NCBI RefSeq assembly: GCF_023823125.1
Contig: NZ_CP090949.1
Location: 2,070,001 to 2,134,000, forward strand
Direction of reading: 5' to 3'
Length of the DNA stretch: 64,000 bases
Origin: Erythrobacter aurantius
GTDB taxonomy: Bacteria > Pseudomonadota > Alphaproteobacteria > Sphingomonadales > Sphingomonadaceae
Of the stretch, positions 30,685 through 37,868 are shown one piece after another; the first letter of the stretch is position 1; every line of letters starts with the position of its first letter. Made by a program: the position numbers and the translations under genes. Below the pieces are notes generated by a model, which saw only the letters and a program-made list of their open reading frames with translations, was not told the DNA's origin and searched no databases.

Positions 30685-30734
30685 CCTTCTAGGTGAGGGG
30701 GGTAGTGCTGCACATTAAGGGAAACCTTCTAGGT
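30685..30734 (-). promoter_or_regulatory. Two direct ACCTAGAAGG repeats upstream of the MarR-like gene
   Basis: The decamer CCTTCTAGGT (plus strand) occurs at 30685-30694 and 30725-30734, exactly 40 bases apart. The second copy sits in the short palindrome AACCT-TCT-AGGTT. Placement upstream of a regulator gene suggests an operator, possibly autoregulatory; this is inference. Confidence 0.45.
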
Positions 30735-30784
30735 TCAATCCCTTAGTCGCGGATTTAGACGGTGACAGAACGGTCTTGCGGCAA

Positions 30785-31015
30785 TCAATGGATCATTCGT
30801 TGCACCTTGAATGCGCAAATCAGATCGGGATCGAAATCGAACTGGCCCTCAGCCTCTTCGATGAGACGAATGTTTTCTCGCAATTGCTGAATTGCCGCAT
30901 CCACATGGATCGCGGCAATGCCGGCGCCCAAGCGATCAAGCCTGCACAGCGTCATCTCAAGGACGCGCTCACAATCGGACAGTTCGAGCCTGTCGCTCGT
31001 TCTTGTGTTTTTCAC
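30785..31015 (-). CDS. Small protein of unknown function
   Basis: Probably a 76-residue cytosolic protein starting at GTG 31015, preceded by a GGGCGGG stretch. The C-terminal half (LDRLGAGIAAIHVDAAIQQL, LIEEAEGQFDFD) is amphipathic helix of coding character. The open frame continues upstream to 31285, but that part looks non-coding (Arg/Pro-rich). ATG 30955 is an alternative start. The family is not recognised. The 160 bases between it and ribH hold no visible gene. Confidence 0.5.
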   Translation of the reverse strand: MKNTRTSDRLELSDCERVLEMTLCRLDRLGAGIAAIHVDAAIQQLRENIRLIEEAEGQFDFDPDLICAFKVQRMIH

Positions 31016-31175
31016 TTTTTTCCCGCCCCAACGCGACCCGGAGATTTCAGGAATGTTACTTACCGATTGGTCTGATAGTCGGGCCTTATGAAGAACTGTA
31101 TCCGTGGAAATACGTAGTTTAGGGCGCGCCAAAGGTTGGCGTCCCGATCTGGCACGGAACAGGTTCAGGATACCG

Positions 31176-31598
31176 TCAGCGATCGAACCTTGCAGCAATA
31201 TCCAGCAGCGCAATCGCGGCCTTGGCTGCTTCGCCACCCTTGTCCTTTTGGGCCGGGTCGGCGCGGACGATTGCCTGCGCTTCATTCTCGACCGTGAGAA
31301 TGCCGTTGCCGATAGCGATCCCGTCCATGGTCAATGCCATGATCGCACGCGCGCTTTCTCCTGCGACAATCTCGAAGTGGTAGGTTTCCCCGCGGATGAC
31401 GACGCCGATTGCCACGAAGCCATCATAGTCACCGCTTTCTGCAGCAAGCACGATGGCACCGGGGATTTCCAGCGCACCAGGGACGGTCAGCACTTCGGCT
31501 TCGTGACCTGCGGCTTCGAGCGCTGCCTTGGCGCCAGACACAAGCATGTCGTTGAGCGAGGCGTAGAAGCGCGCCTCGACAATCAGGAATTTCGCCAT
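31176..31598 (-). CDS. ribH: 6,7-dimethyl-8-ribityllumazine synthase
   Basis: RibH, 140 residues. It joins 3,4-dihydroxy-2-butanone 4-phosphate (made by RibB, the neighbouring gene) with the ribitylaminouracil to give lumazine, the step before riboflavin. [31 protein letters not shown] and [20 protein letters not shown], with the catalytic His in YHFE, are clear. Its start is 6 bases after the ribB stop. Confidence 0.96.
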   Translation of the reverse strand: MAKFLIVEARFYASLNDMLVSGAKAALEAAGHEAEVLTVPGALEIPGAIVLAAESGDYDGFVAIGVVIRGETYHFEIVAGESARAIMALTMDGIAIGNGILTVENEAQAIVRADPAQKDKGGEAAKAAIALLDIAARFDR

Positions 31599-31604
31599 CA
31601 GGAA

Positions 31605-32855
31605 TTACTCCGGGATCGGTTTGAAGTCGGTGATCGAGATGCCGTAGCCATCGAGTGCCACCAGGTCGGGTCGCGAGTTCGATAGCAGCACCATGTCGTG
31701 AACGCCAAGATCGGCAAGGATCTGCGAACCGATGCCGATGTTGCGGATTTCCTCGTCCTGGCTCCATTCCCCGCTGGAACCGACGCGTTGGGTAAGGATC
31801 ACGATCACGCCAGAACCGTGATCGCCGATTGCACCCATTGCGCGCTGCAAGGTCCGCTTGCGTGGCCCGGGCGCACCAAGGACATCGTCGAACACTGAAA
31901 TCGGGTGAACGCGGGCGAGGGTGGGTGATTCTGGGGAAATATGCCCTTTCTGAAGGACATATGCCTCATTATTAGAAATCTTGTCACGATAGGTGATCAG
32001 GCGCCATTGGCCCCCGTAGTCGCTCTCGAAACTGCGTTCGCCCAGTCGTTCGACAAGGTGATCGTTGCGCATGCGATAGGCGATAAGATCGCGGATCGTC
32101 CCGATCTTCAAATCATGCTTGCGCGCAAACGCGACCAGATCGTCCAGGCGGGCCATCGTCCCGTCCTCATTCATGATCTCGCAAATCACGCCGCTGGGAT
32201 TGAGGCCAGCAAGGCGCGAAATGTCCACCGCAGCCTCGGTATGGCCGGCGCGCACCAGAGTGCCGCCATCGCGGGCGGCAAGGGGGAAAACATGGCCAGG
32301 CGTCACAATGTCATCAGGCCCTTTGGTGGCGTCAATTGCCACGGACACGGTGCGCGCCCGGTCTGCCGCGGAAATGCCTGTGGTCACGCCTTCCTTCGCC
32401 TCGATCGAGATCGTGAAGGCGGTTTGCATGCTTTCCTTGTTGTTGCGGCTCATCGGCTCAAGGCCAAGGGCATCCACGCGTGCACGGTCCAGCGCGAGGC
32501 AGATGAGCCCCCGCCCGTGCGTCGCCATGAAGTTGATCGCGGCCGGAGTAGCCATTTGCGCCGGAATGATCAGATCGCCCTCGTTTTCGCGATCTTCGTC
32601 ATCGACAAGGATGTACATCCGGCCGTTGCGCGCTTCGTCGATGATCTCCTCGATCCCGACCAGCACCGGGCGGTCGTCATTGGCGTCAAGAAAGGCTTCA
32701 AGCTTGGCAAGGGTTTCCGCGGTCGGGTTCCAGTCAGGCTCGCTCGCGTCGCGCAGCGTATTGGCATGCAGTCCCGCAGCCCGGGCAAGGCCCGCCTTGG
32801 TCATTTCTCCGCTCTCGACAAGATTGCGGACGCGTGTGATGATCGATGTGTCCAT
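31605..32855 (-). CDS. ribB: 3,4-dihydroxy-2-butanone 4-phosphate synthase with degenerate GTP cyclohydrolase II domain
   Basis: A 416-residue protein read from ATG 32855. Residues 1-60 form a small HTH-like domain (GLARAAGLHANTLRDA). Residues 65-265 are RibB, with DDEDRENEGDLIIPAQ, THGRGLICLAL and RAGHTEAAVDISRLAGL. The rest resembles GTP cyclohydrolase II but lacks its C-x10-C-x-C zinc site (RVHPISVFDDVLG instead), so the second activity should be absent (the RibBX form). The frame has no stop between this protein and the upstream transglycosylase. Operonic with ribH. Confidence 0.93.
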   Translation of the reverse strand: MDTSIITRVRNLVESGEMTKAGLARAAGLHANTLRDASEPDWNPTAETLAKLEAFLDANDDRPVLVGIEEIIDEARNGRMYILVDDEDRENEGDLIIPAQMATPAAINFMATHGRGLICLALDRARVDALGLEPMSRNNKESMQTAFTISIEAKEGVTTGISAADRARTVSVAIDATKGPDDIVTPGHVFPLAARDGGTLVRAGHTEAAVDISRLAGLNPSGVICEIMNEDGTMARLDDLVAFARKHDLKIGTIRDLIAYRMRNDHLVERLGERSFESDYGGQWRLITYRDKISNNEAYVLQKGHISPESPTLARVHPISVFDDVLGAPGPRKRTLQRAMGAIGDHGSGVIVILTQRVGSSGEWSQDEEIRNIGIGSQILADLGVHDMVLLSNSRPDLVALDGYGISITDFKPIPE

Positions 32856-33662
32856 CCCTGGCGTGTAGCACATTGAAATGTGATTGCAAGCTTGGGCGGT
32901 GTCGCTTTCACCCGCTTCAACCGGCGTCGTGATCGATCCGATGGAGGGTCCGATATCTCTCATTTCAGCCCGGTCATCCTTGTCTTCGGCGATCCGGATC
33001 GCGCTATCAAGCTTGGCTTGGATGTGGTTCCGGATGGCGTCGAGTGAGCGGGGCGAGCCGTTGGCGTTGTAGAAGATCGGACGGTTTGCCCGGGCCTCGC
33101 GCGGGAAAAGGGATGCCGCCGCCCGTTCGGGATTGCGGCGCCATTCGGACAGAAAGCGCACGGCGCCTCCCGTGCCAAGGAAATGGGCAAGGTACAGCTC
33201 CGCATGACTGGCCTCGCGTCCCAGTGTCCGCCTCAGTCGCTTGCCATTCTCCAGCGCATAGGCTGCCGCCATCAAAGCGGCGATCTGCGGGTCTTCGCGC
33301 AGTTCCAGGCGGGCCTGACGAGACTTGCGGACATGCTCTGAAATGCCGAGGCTCTCGCCATTGCTTTCCAGATTGGCGAGCCAGGTTCGCTCAATGAACT
33401 GGAACAGGCCGGTTGCGCTGGAATTTCGCGCCTTTGCTTGCGGATTGAGTCCGGATTCGATCTGCGCCTTGGCCAAGAGGTAATGGTAATCGACCCCGGT
33501 GCGATCCGATGCTTGCCGGATGGCGAGCTTCACCTGATGCTCCCGTGAGAATTCGGTGGAATAGCGAGCCGTCAGCTCCATCGATTGCGCATACACAGGG
33601 GCGCCGCCCGTCAGAAGGAGCGTCGCAAGGGCCATACCGAAGAGGGCAAACAGCCGCGCCAT
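31605..33662 (-). CDS. Lytic transglycosylase (SLT) reading frame continuous with RibB
   Basis: From ATG 33662 a signal peptide (MARLFALFGMALATLLLTGG, cleavage VYAQ) leads to an SLT-type domain. Its signs are YLLAKAQIESGLNPQAKA with the catalytic Glu, SSATGLFQFIERTWL, AALMAAAYALENGKRL and LYLAHFLGTGGAVRFL. It ends near residue 225. A linker of about 45 residues follows and the frame runs without a stop into RibB (residue 270 onward), 685 residues in total. Stand-alone homologues normally stop after the SLT part. Export would take RibB away from its substrate, so the RibB part is more likely also made from its own start. Confidence 0.75.
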   Translation of the reverse strand: MARLFALFGMALATLLLTGGAPVYAQSMELTARYSTEFSREHQVKLAIRQASDRTGVDYHYLLAKAQIESGLNPQAKARNSSATGLFQFIERTWLANLESNGESLGISEHVRKSRQARLELREDPQIAALMAAAYALENGKRLRRTLGREASHAELYLAHFLGTGGAVRFLSEWRRNPERAAASLFPREARANRPIFYNANGSPRSLDAIRNHIQAKLDSAIRIAEDKDDRAEMRDIGPSIGSITTPVEAGESDTAQACNHISMCYTPGMDTSIITRVRNLVESGEMTKAGLARAAGLHANTLRDASEPDWNPTAETLAKLEAFLDANDDRPVLVGIEEIIDEARNGRMYILVDDEDRENEGDLIIPAQMATPAAINFMATHGRGLICLALDRARVDALGLEPMSRNNKESMQTAFTISIEAKEGVTTGISAADRARTVSVAIDATKGPDDIVTPGHVFPLAARDGGTLVRAGHTEAAVDISRLAGLNPSGVICEIMNEDGTMARLDDLVAFARKHDLKIGTIRDLIAYRMRNDHLVERLGERSFESDYGGQWRLITYRDKISNNEAYVLQKGHISPESPTLARVHPISVFDDVLGAPGPRKRTLQRAMGAIGDHGSGVIVILTQRVGSSGEWSQDEEIRNIGIGSQILADLGVHDMVLLSNSRPDLVALDGYGISITDFKPIPE
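32862..32889 (-). promoter_or_regulatory. Probable ribB promoter with palindrome in the spacer
   Basis: Reading the minus strand: TTGCAA (32889-32884), 16-base spacer, TACACG (32867-32862), then six bases to the ATG of ribB. The spacer contains the 14-base palindrome CACATT-TC-AATGTG (32869-32882), exactly centred between the two hexamers. The predicted transcription start falls on or next to the A of the ribB ATG, so the message could be leaderless. It lies inside the open frame of the transglycosylase ORF. Confidence 0.5.
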
Positions 33663-33758
33663 TGCGGCCGGTGTAGGGGAGCGGGGTTAACGCTTTTCTT
33701 CAGAAAACACGATTTTTCAGGTGTTTGGCCACGATGATGGTTAAGATCGGTATAAGGG

Positions 33759-33804
33759 TGGTGGACGCACTAGGGCTCGAACCTAGGACCCGCTGATTAA
33801 GAGT
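33759..33804 (-). repeat. Distal attachment-site copy: 3' half of tRNA-Lys
   Basis: It matches 35244-35289 at 45 of 46 positions (one change in the T-loop: CTCGAA for TTCGAA on the plus strand), including the CCA end. The match stops within the anticodon stem, then diverges. The 5' half of a tRNA is missing, so it is not a functional tRNA. Confidence 0.85.
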
Positions 33805-33909
33805 TACCCGTCCAAGTTTAGAATAACCCAAAGAATACCGATAACTCAGAAATTTACCGGAATTTTAAAGCGGTCAGGATGGACTGAGCGGACCAGAATT
33901 GACTGGAGA

Positions 33910-33953
33910 GTCCCCACACTAAGTCCCCACACTAAGCCAGCGGGTCCCCACAC
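33910..33953 (+). repeat. Left-end TCCCCACAC repeats of the element
   Basis: Two perfect tandem copies of the 13-mer GTCCCCACACTAA (33910-33922, 33923-33935) and a third TCCCCACAC at 33945-33953. They lie about 105 bases inside the left boundary copy and about 35 bases from the end of the cargo gene. Confidence 0.8.
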
Positions 33954-33988
33954 CTTGTGACTAAACTGACGAGTGTGGCTTGGCGCAG

Positions 33989-34903
33989 CTACGTTGCAAC
34001 GCTGTCGAGTTGCTTATCTTGCCAATCTTTAAGCGTCATCGACGTGCCTTTGATGCGCCACGAGGTTCGACCATTCGCGTTCCTGTTATATATCACGGCC
34101 GCGGCAGCACTCGGGCTGTTGAAGGTCACATCCTTTGTGAAAATCAATAAGTCATCGGATTTCTCTGCCAGTGATCCGTCAGCCACCAACGAATCTCTAA
34201 TGCTAGAATACATATTTACGGCGTAGTCTGCCTTCTTGTTGGCCGACGAGCCGGCTAGTACGGTTACTTCATTGTTTGCTTCGACGGCTGTTGCCTCTAG
34301 GCCATATTTTTTGCTCTCAAGAGTCAACTCAAGATTATCATCGCTAACGCCGGTTTCAGTTGCAGAAGAGCTGGCAGCTTTAGCCTTGGGTTTTGGCCGC
34401 AATGCATTCAACCCGACCACTGGTAGAACGATTTGAAGCCGAGAAAGGAAGAATTCCATATCGGCGGCGTCTGACTCTGGAAGAGCTTTAGGTTGTGGCT
34501 CGTTTCCGTTCGCGATAGACGCCCGCTGCACCGCGGTTGCGATTTGGACCAAACGGTTCTCAAGGTATCGTACGTGAGACTTTGTAAGGTTTGGATCCTT
34601 CGAGGTTATCAGAAATGCGCGGTCCCAAAATTCCTTGTTCGGGTCCTTGGCATGAGCTTTCAGGCGTTCACCGATATTGTCGCCTTCGCCAATGTAGACC
34701 AAGGCCTTTCCGGGCGTTCCAGGATCGTCACCCTCAAGAATATAAACGCCGGCACGCTTTGGTTCATCGCGCTTCAGAGCCTCGGCGAGTTTAGACCTTG
34801 GCGTCACAAGGATGTGGCCGGTCCAGTTCATGATTTCCGCCGTAACAATTCCTGTTGGAATGTCGTCTACTAGAAACAACCTTACAGTCTGCCCATCTAC
34901 CAA
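33989..34903 (-). CDS. GIY-YIG nuclease domain protein with C-terminal DUF4357-like domain
   Basis: A 304-residue protein. The GIY-YIG fold spans about residues 48-125: GVYILEGDD, ALVYIGEGDNIGERLKAH with the Arg, FLITSKDPNLTKSHVRYLE and the metal-binding Glu in YLENRL. A linker rich in Lys/Ala/Ser follows, then a C-terminal part with FTKDVTFNSPSAAAAVIYN and NGRTSWRIKGTSMTLKDW, like DUF4357. Such proteins probably cut DNA. It is the only gene of the tRNA-Lys element, and its codons use A/T-ending forms more than its neighbours. The target and role (defence, element maintenance) are unknown. Confidence 0.85.
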   Translation of the reverse strand: MVDGQTVRLFLVDDIPTGIVTAEIMNWTGHILVTPRSKLAEALKRDEPKRAGVYILEGDDPGTPGKALVYIGEGDNIGERLKAHAKDPNKEFWDRAFLITSKDPNLTKSHVRYLENRLVQIATAVQRASIANGNEPQPKALPESDAADMEFFLSRLQIVLPVVGLNALRPKPKAKAASSSATETGVSDDNLELTLESKKYGLEATAVEANNEVTVLAGSSANKKADYAVNMYSSIRDSLVADGSLAEKSDDLLIFTKDVTFNSPSAAAAVIYNRNANGRTSWRIKGTSMTLKDWQDKQLDSVAT

Positions 34904-35146
34904 ACCCGCGCACTCCTATTGTTCACCATTATGACTAATCCATGCGCTGTAAGAAAGGCAAGCGATGGAATTTTCAATATGTTTCAAATGCTCGTGCGTT
35001 TCATCATAATGAGTAGAGGATCGCGAGGCGAATAGGGTCTGATGTTTGCAATCAGCGGATCCAAGCCCATTTTCGAAATAGAATTACTATCCCTTGTAAT
35101 GGGAAGTCATTCAGACCCAACTTACAGTAATTTATGACAAGTTGCG

Positions 35147-35198
35147 TCCCCACACTGACTCCCCACAGTAAGGCTATAATAGGGCAATCCCCCACACT
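35147..35198 (+). repeat. Right-end TCCCCACAC repeats of the element
   Basis: TCCCCACAC at 35147-35155, TCCCCACAG at 35160-35168 (again 13 bases apart) and CCCCACACT at 35190-35198. Same orientation as the left-end group. They lie 46-97 bases from the tRNA-Lys boundary. The remaining stretch 34904-35146 shows no gene. Confidence 0.75.
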
Positions 35199-35243
35199 CG
35201 AGCATGCTGAGAGGAGGTAAGGGGCTGAATTATCGGAAAAATG

Positions 35244-35319
<76 letters not shown>

Positions 35320-35430
35320 ATGCCGATTTCTACATCGGGACACCGGATTGGACCGAAAACTCGAGGCCACGAATCAGGTGAGGCGCTGCGTATAGCGTGC
35401 CTTTTGCAGATGAAAAGCCTTATCCGAACG

Positions 35431-35769
35431 CTATGGCACCTGACTGCCGGAATCGCGTGCGAGGCGCCAGCGCGCATCTTCGGTCAACGCCACCACTGAA
35501 TCGAAGCGGTTGGTGTGGTCTGGCTCGATCTCGACAATGCCAATCCGCTCCAACTTGGCTAACGCGCTGAAGGCTTCGGGCTGTGTCTGGCCTGTGATCC
35601 TATGCAATTCGGCGAGCCGGGTCTGGAGCCCATGTTGTTCACGTTGGTGGATCGCCATGACAATCGGAGATGCGAGTGTGGTGTCTCGGACGCCTTCTGG
35701 GTTCTTGCCGCGTATTCGCGTAAGCAAGCTGGCAAGCGACGCTTTGGTCGCATCCCGAAAATTTCGCAT
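35431..35769 (-). CDS. Winged-helix-like small protein, unknown function
   Basis: A 112-residue protein from ATG 35769 (AGGGA five bases upstream; an in-frame GTG at 35772 precedes it). PIVMAIHQREQHGLQTRL, LHRITGQTQPEAFSALAKLER and a basic strand pair (IVEIEPDHTNRFDSVVALTE) fit a winged helix. It is probably a small DNA-binding regulator. It diverges from the LuxR-type gene across a 248-base region with strong inverted repeats, so the two may be regulated together. Confidence 0.7.
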   Translation of the reverse strand: MRNFRDATKASLASLLTRIRGKNPEGVRDTTLASPIVMAIHQREQHGLQTRLAELHRITGQTQPEAFSALAKLERIGIVEIEPDHTNRFDSVVALTEDARWRLARDSGSQVP

Positions 35770-35788
35770 CACTATCCCTATAAATCAG

Positions 35789-35891
35789 GGTCTTGCTCAA
35801 GGAAGCTGATGCCTGTCGACAGGTGCGCGCAGCCAGGTAATTGCACCTGCCGACAGGACTTGGGACAGCCAGTTGCCCTTTGAGCAAGACC
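35789..35891. repeat. Nested inverted repeat between the divergent regulators
   Basis: Outer arms GGTCTTGCTCAA (35789-35800) and TTGAGCAAGACC (35880-35891) are perfect. Inner arms of 15 bases (CCTGTCGACAGGTGC at 35812-35826 and its complement at 35843-35857) have one mismatch. Each inner arm itself contains a self-palindrome (CCTGTCGACAGG, and a one-mismatch copy). ACCTGT/ACAGGT half-sites recall lux boxes, though with a shorter spacer. It may be an operator pair, a transcript hairpin or a small inverted-repeat element. Confidence 0.8.
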
Positions 35892-36008
35892 GGCAATGCG
35901 ACCCGGTGACCCTCGCTCCTCAAAGCGTGTTAACCATATGGATCGGAGGGGTGGAGAAGATAAAGTCGCCCACTTGGGTGACGTATATTTCTGCAAGTTC
36001 AATGGTAT

Positions 36009-36020
36009 CATGACGTCATG
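36009..36020. promoter_or_regulatory. Palindrome across the LuxR-type start codon
   Basis: CATGACGTCATG, a perfect 12-base palindrome, ends with the ATG start codon at 36018-36020. It could be an operator for autorepression or chance. Confidence 0.3.
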
Positions 36021-36728
36021 CAAAGCCATTACGATCGCATAGAGACGCTCGTCGATATCGGTGCCGTCCTCACCTATCTGCGAGACTTGGCGATTTCATC
36101 GGGCGTTGCCCGCATGAGCTATTACGTGAAGCCGCAGTTCGAGAACGCCGCTTCGGTGGCGACCAGCGTGTTCTCCCACGGCTATGATCCCGAGTGGCTC
36201 GCCCTGTATGATGAACAGGGCTTCCGACTGCTCGATCCGATCCCCGATCGCGTCATGGAGTTCGGGGCGCTGATGACATGGCAGGATGCAATGGGCTGGA
36301 AGCCCAACACGCCCGAGCAGGAAACCTGTTTCGAGCGGATGCGCGAATTCGGCCTGCTGCATGGCTTTGGCCTCCCGCTTTACGGCCGGAATGGGCGGGA
36401 CGCTTATGCGGCCTTTGATTTCCTGCGCCATGTCGACGAAGTTGATCCCGAGGCAGTCGGACTGATCCGCAGCATGGCGCAAGCCGCGCACCAGCGGATC
36501 TCGATCATCGTCGAATACAAATATGGCGGGCCCTTGCTGTCAGAGCGCGAAGCGGAGGTGCTCACTTGGCAGGCGCGCGGCAAATCGAACAACTCGATTG
36601 CGACTATCCTCGACCTGTCGCCGGATACGGTGAAGACCTACTCCAAACGGATCTACGCCAAGCTCGAAGTGACCGACCGGGTCGGGGCCGTCGTCAAGGG
36701 GCTCAAGTTGGGTCTGGTCAAGATCTGA
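36018..36728 (+). CDS. LuxR-family regulator with autoinducer-binding domain (solo)
   Basis: A 236-residue protein. Residues 1-160 form an acyl-homoserine-lactone-type domain (YDPEWLALYDEQGFRLLDP carries the conserved Trp, Tyr and Asp positions; LLHGFGLPLYGRNG the Gly). Residues 170-230 are the LuxR HTH (LSEREAEVLTWQARGKSNNSIA, DTVKTYSKRIYAKL). No luxI-type synthase is in the window, so it may sense signals from elsewhere. It is preceded by the nested inverted repeat and is convergent with mrdB. Confidence 0.88.
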   Translation: MQSHYDRIETLVDIGAVLTYLRDLAISSGVARMSYYVKPQFENAASVATSVFSHGYDPEWLALYDEQGFRLLDPIPDRVMEFGALMTWQDAMGWKPNTPEQETCFERMREFGLLHGFGLPLYGRNGRDAYAAFDFLRHVDEVDPEAVGLIRSMAQAAHQRISIIVEYKYGGPLLSEREAEVLTWQARGKSNNSIATILDLSPDTVKTYSKRIYAKLEVTDRVGAVVKGLKLGLVKI

Positions 36729-36737
36729 CCGGCCTGA

Positions 36738-37868
36738 TCAACCGCTCAGCCCGCCTCGCGGTGCGTTCCGGTTCCAGCGGTTCACCATCATCAGTGCGCC
36801 GATGCAGATCATGTTCGTCATCATCGACGATCCGCCGTGGCTCATAAACGGAAGTGGAATACCAACCACCGGAGCAAAACCCATGACCATCAACAGGTTA
36901 ACTGCCACATAGAAGAAAATGGTTGCGGTCATACCGGCGGCAAGAAGGCTGGCAAACCGGTCTCTGGATTCCCGGGCGACCCGCATGCCCCAGCGCAGGA
37001 TGATGCTGAACACCGCAAGCACGAACAGGCCGCCGACAAGGCCCCATTCCTCGGCCATGGTGGCGAAGACGAAATCGGTGTGCGGTTCGGGAAGATACTG
37101 CAGGTGGCTTTGCGACCCGTTGTTGAAGCCTTTGCCGAACACACCGCCTGATCCGATCGCGATCTTGGACTGGGTGATGTGATAGCCCGCGCCCAAGGCG
37201 TCGGCTTCCGGATCGAACATCGTCATTACGCGGCGTTGCTGGTATTCCTGCAGGCCGAAATAGAAGATCAGCGGCGCAGCTGCGACTGCCGCAACACCCC
37301 CGCCGATGAACCAGCGCAAAGGCAAGCCGGCCAGCAGCATGACGACTGCTCCACCGAAACCGATGGCCAACGCCGTACCGAGATCAGGTTGCAGCAACAC
37401 CAGCGCCATGGGCAGCCCGACGAGCGCACCCGGCAGCACCAGTGCCCGCCATCCGGTGATCAGCCCGACAGGCAAGGTCGAATAGAACTGCGCCAGCGTC
37501 ACGACAATTACCGGCTTCATCAGTTCGGATGGTTGCAGCACCATGAAACCGAGATCGAGCCAGCGCTGGCTACCACCGCGTAGTGCACCCATAGCCTCAA
37601 CGGCCATTAGCATAACTAGAACAACGATATAGGCAGGATAAGTCATAAACCGCACGAATTCGCGCGGCAGGCTCGCGATGACCGCAGCCATGATCATGAA
37701 GACGCTAAAGCGGATAAGATGCGACGCAGCGAAGGGCTGCATCGATCCGCCAGCGGCGGAGTACAGAACCGCCGCGCCAAACGCGACCAGCATGAACAGC
37801 GGGATCAGCATCGACCACGGCTGCCGCGCGATCGGTTCTGGGACTATACCGGTTCGTTCGCGTTGCAT
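36738..37868 (-). CDS. mrdB: Rod shape-determining protein RodA (SEDS glycosyltransferase)
   Basis: RodA, 376 residues, about ten membrane segments. It is the SEDS peptidoglycan polymerase that works with PBP2 in cell elongation. Signs are LGFMVLQPSELMKPVIVVTLAQF, LLQPDLGTALAIGFGG, LPEPHTDFVFATMAEEWGLVGG and GIPLPFMSHGGSSMMTNM. ATG 37868 shares bases with the mrdA stop (TGATG). It is the last gene of mreBCD-mrdA-mrdB. Confidence 0.97.
   Translation of the reverse strand: MQRERTGIVPEPIARQPWSMLIPLFMLVAFGAAVLYSAAGGSMQPFAASHLIRFSVFMIMAAVIASLPREFVRFMTYPAYIVVLVMLMAVEAMGALRGGSQRWLDLGFMVLQPSELMKPVIVVTLAQFYSTLPVGLITGWRALVLPGALVGLPMALVLLQPDLGTALAIGFGGAVVMLLAGLPLRWFIGGGVAAVAAAPLIFYFGLQEYQQRRVMTMFDPEADALGAGYHITQSKIAIGSGGVFGKGFNNGSQSHLQYLPEPHTDFVFATMAEEWGLVGGLFVLAVFSIILRWGMRVARESRDRFASLLAAGMTATIFFYVAVNLLMVMGFAPVVGIPLPFMSHGGSSMMTNMICIGALMMVNRWNRNAPRGGLSG

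Noticed and set aside
32856..32990. FMN riboswitch before ribB
   Set aside because: The sequence before ribB is open coding frame without the conserved RFN element segments, and the promoter-like hexamers abut the start codon.
33759..33804. A second functional tRNA-Lys
   Set aside because: Only the 3' half is present; the 5' half after the anticodon stem does not match and cannot form an acceptor or D-arm.
33910..35198. A CRISPR array from the TCCCCACAC repeats
   Set aside because: Repeats are 9-13 bases with no regular spacers of spacer length and lie in two separated groups; no cas genes.
34904..35243. A truncated integrase gene in the right part of the element
   Set aside because: No frame on either strand shows tyrosine-recombinase motifs (R..HxxR..Y) in this stretch.
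35431..36728. A complete quorum-sensing locus with a luxI synthase
   Set aside because: The neighbour of the LuxR-type gene is a winged-helix protein; no LuxI-like synthase was found in the window.
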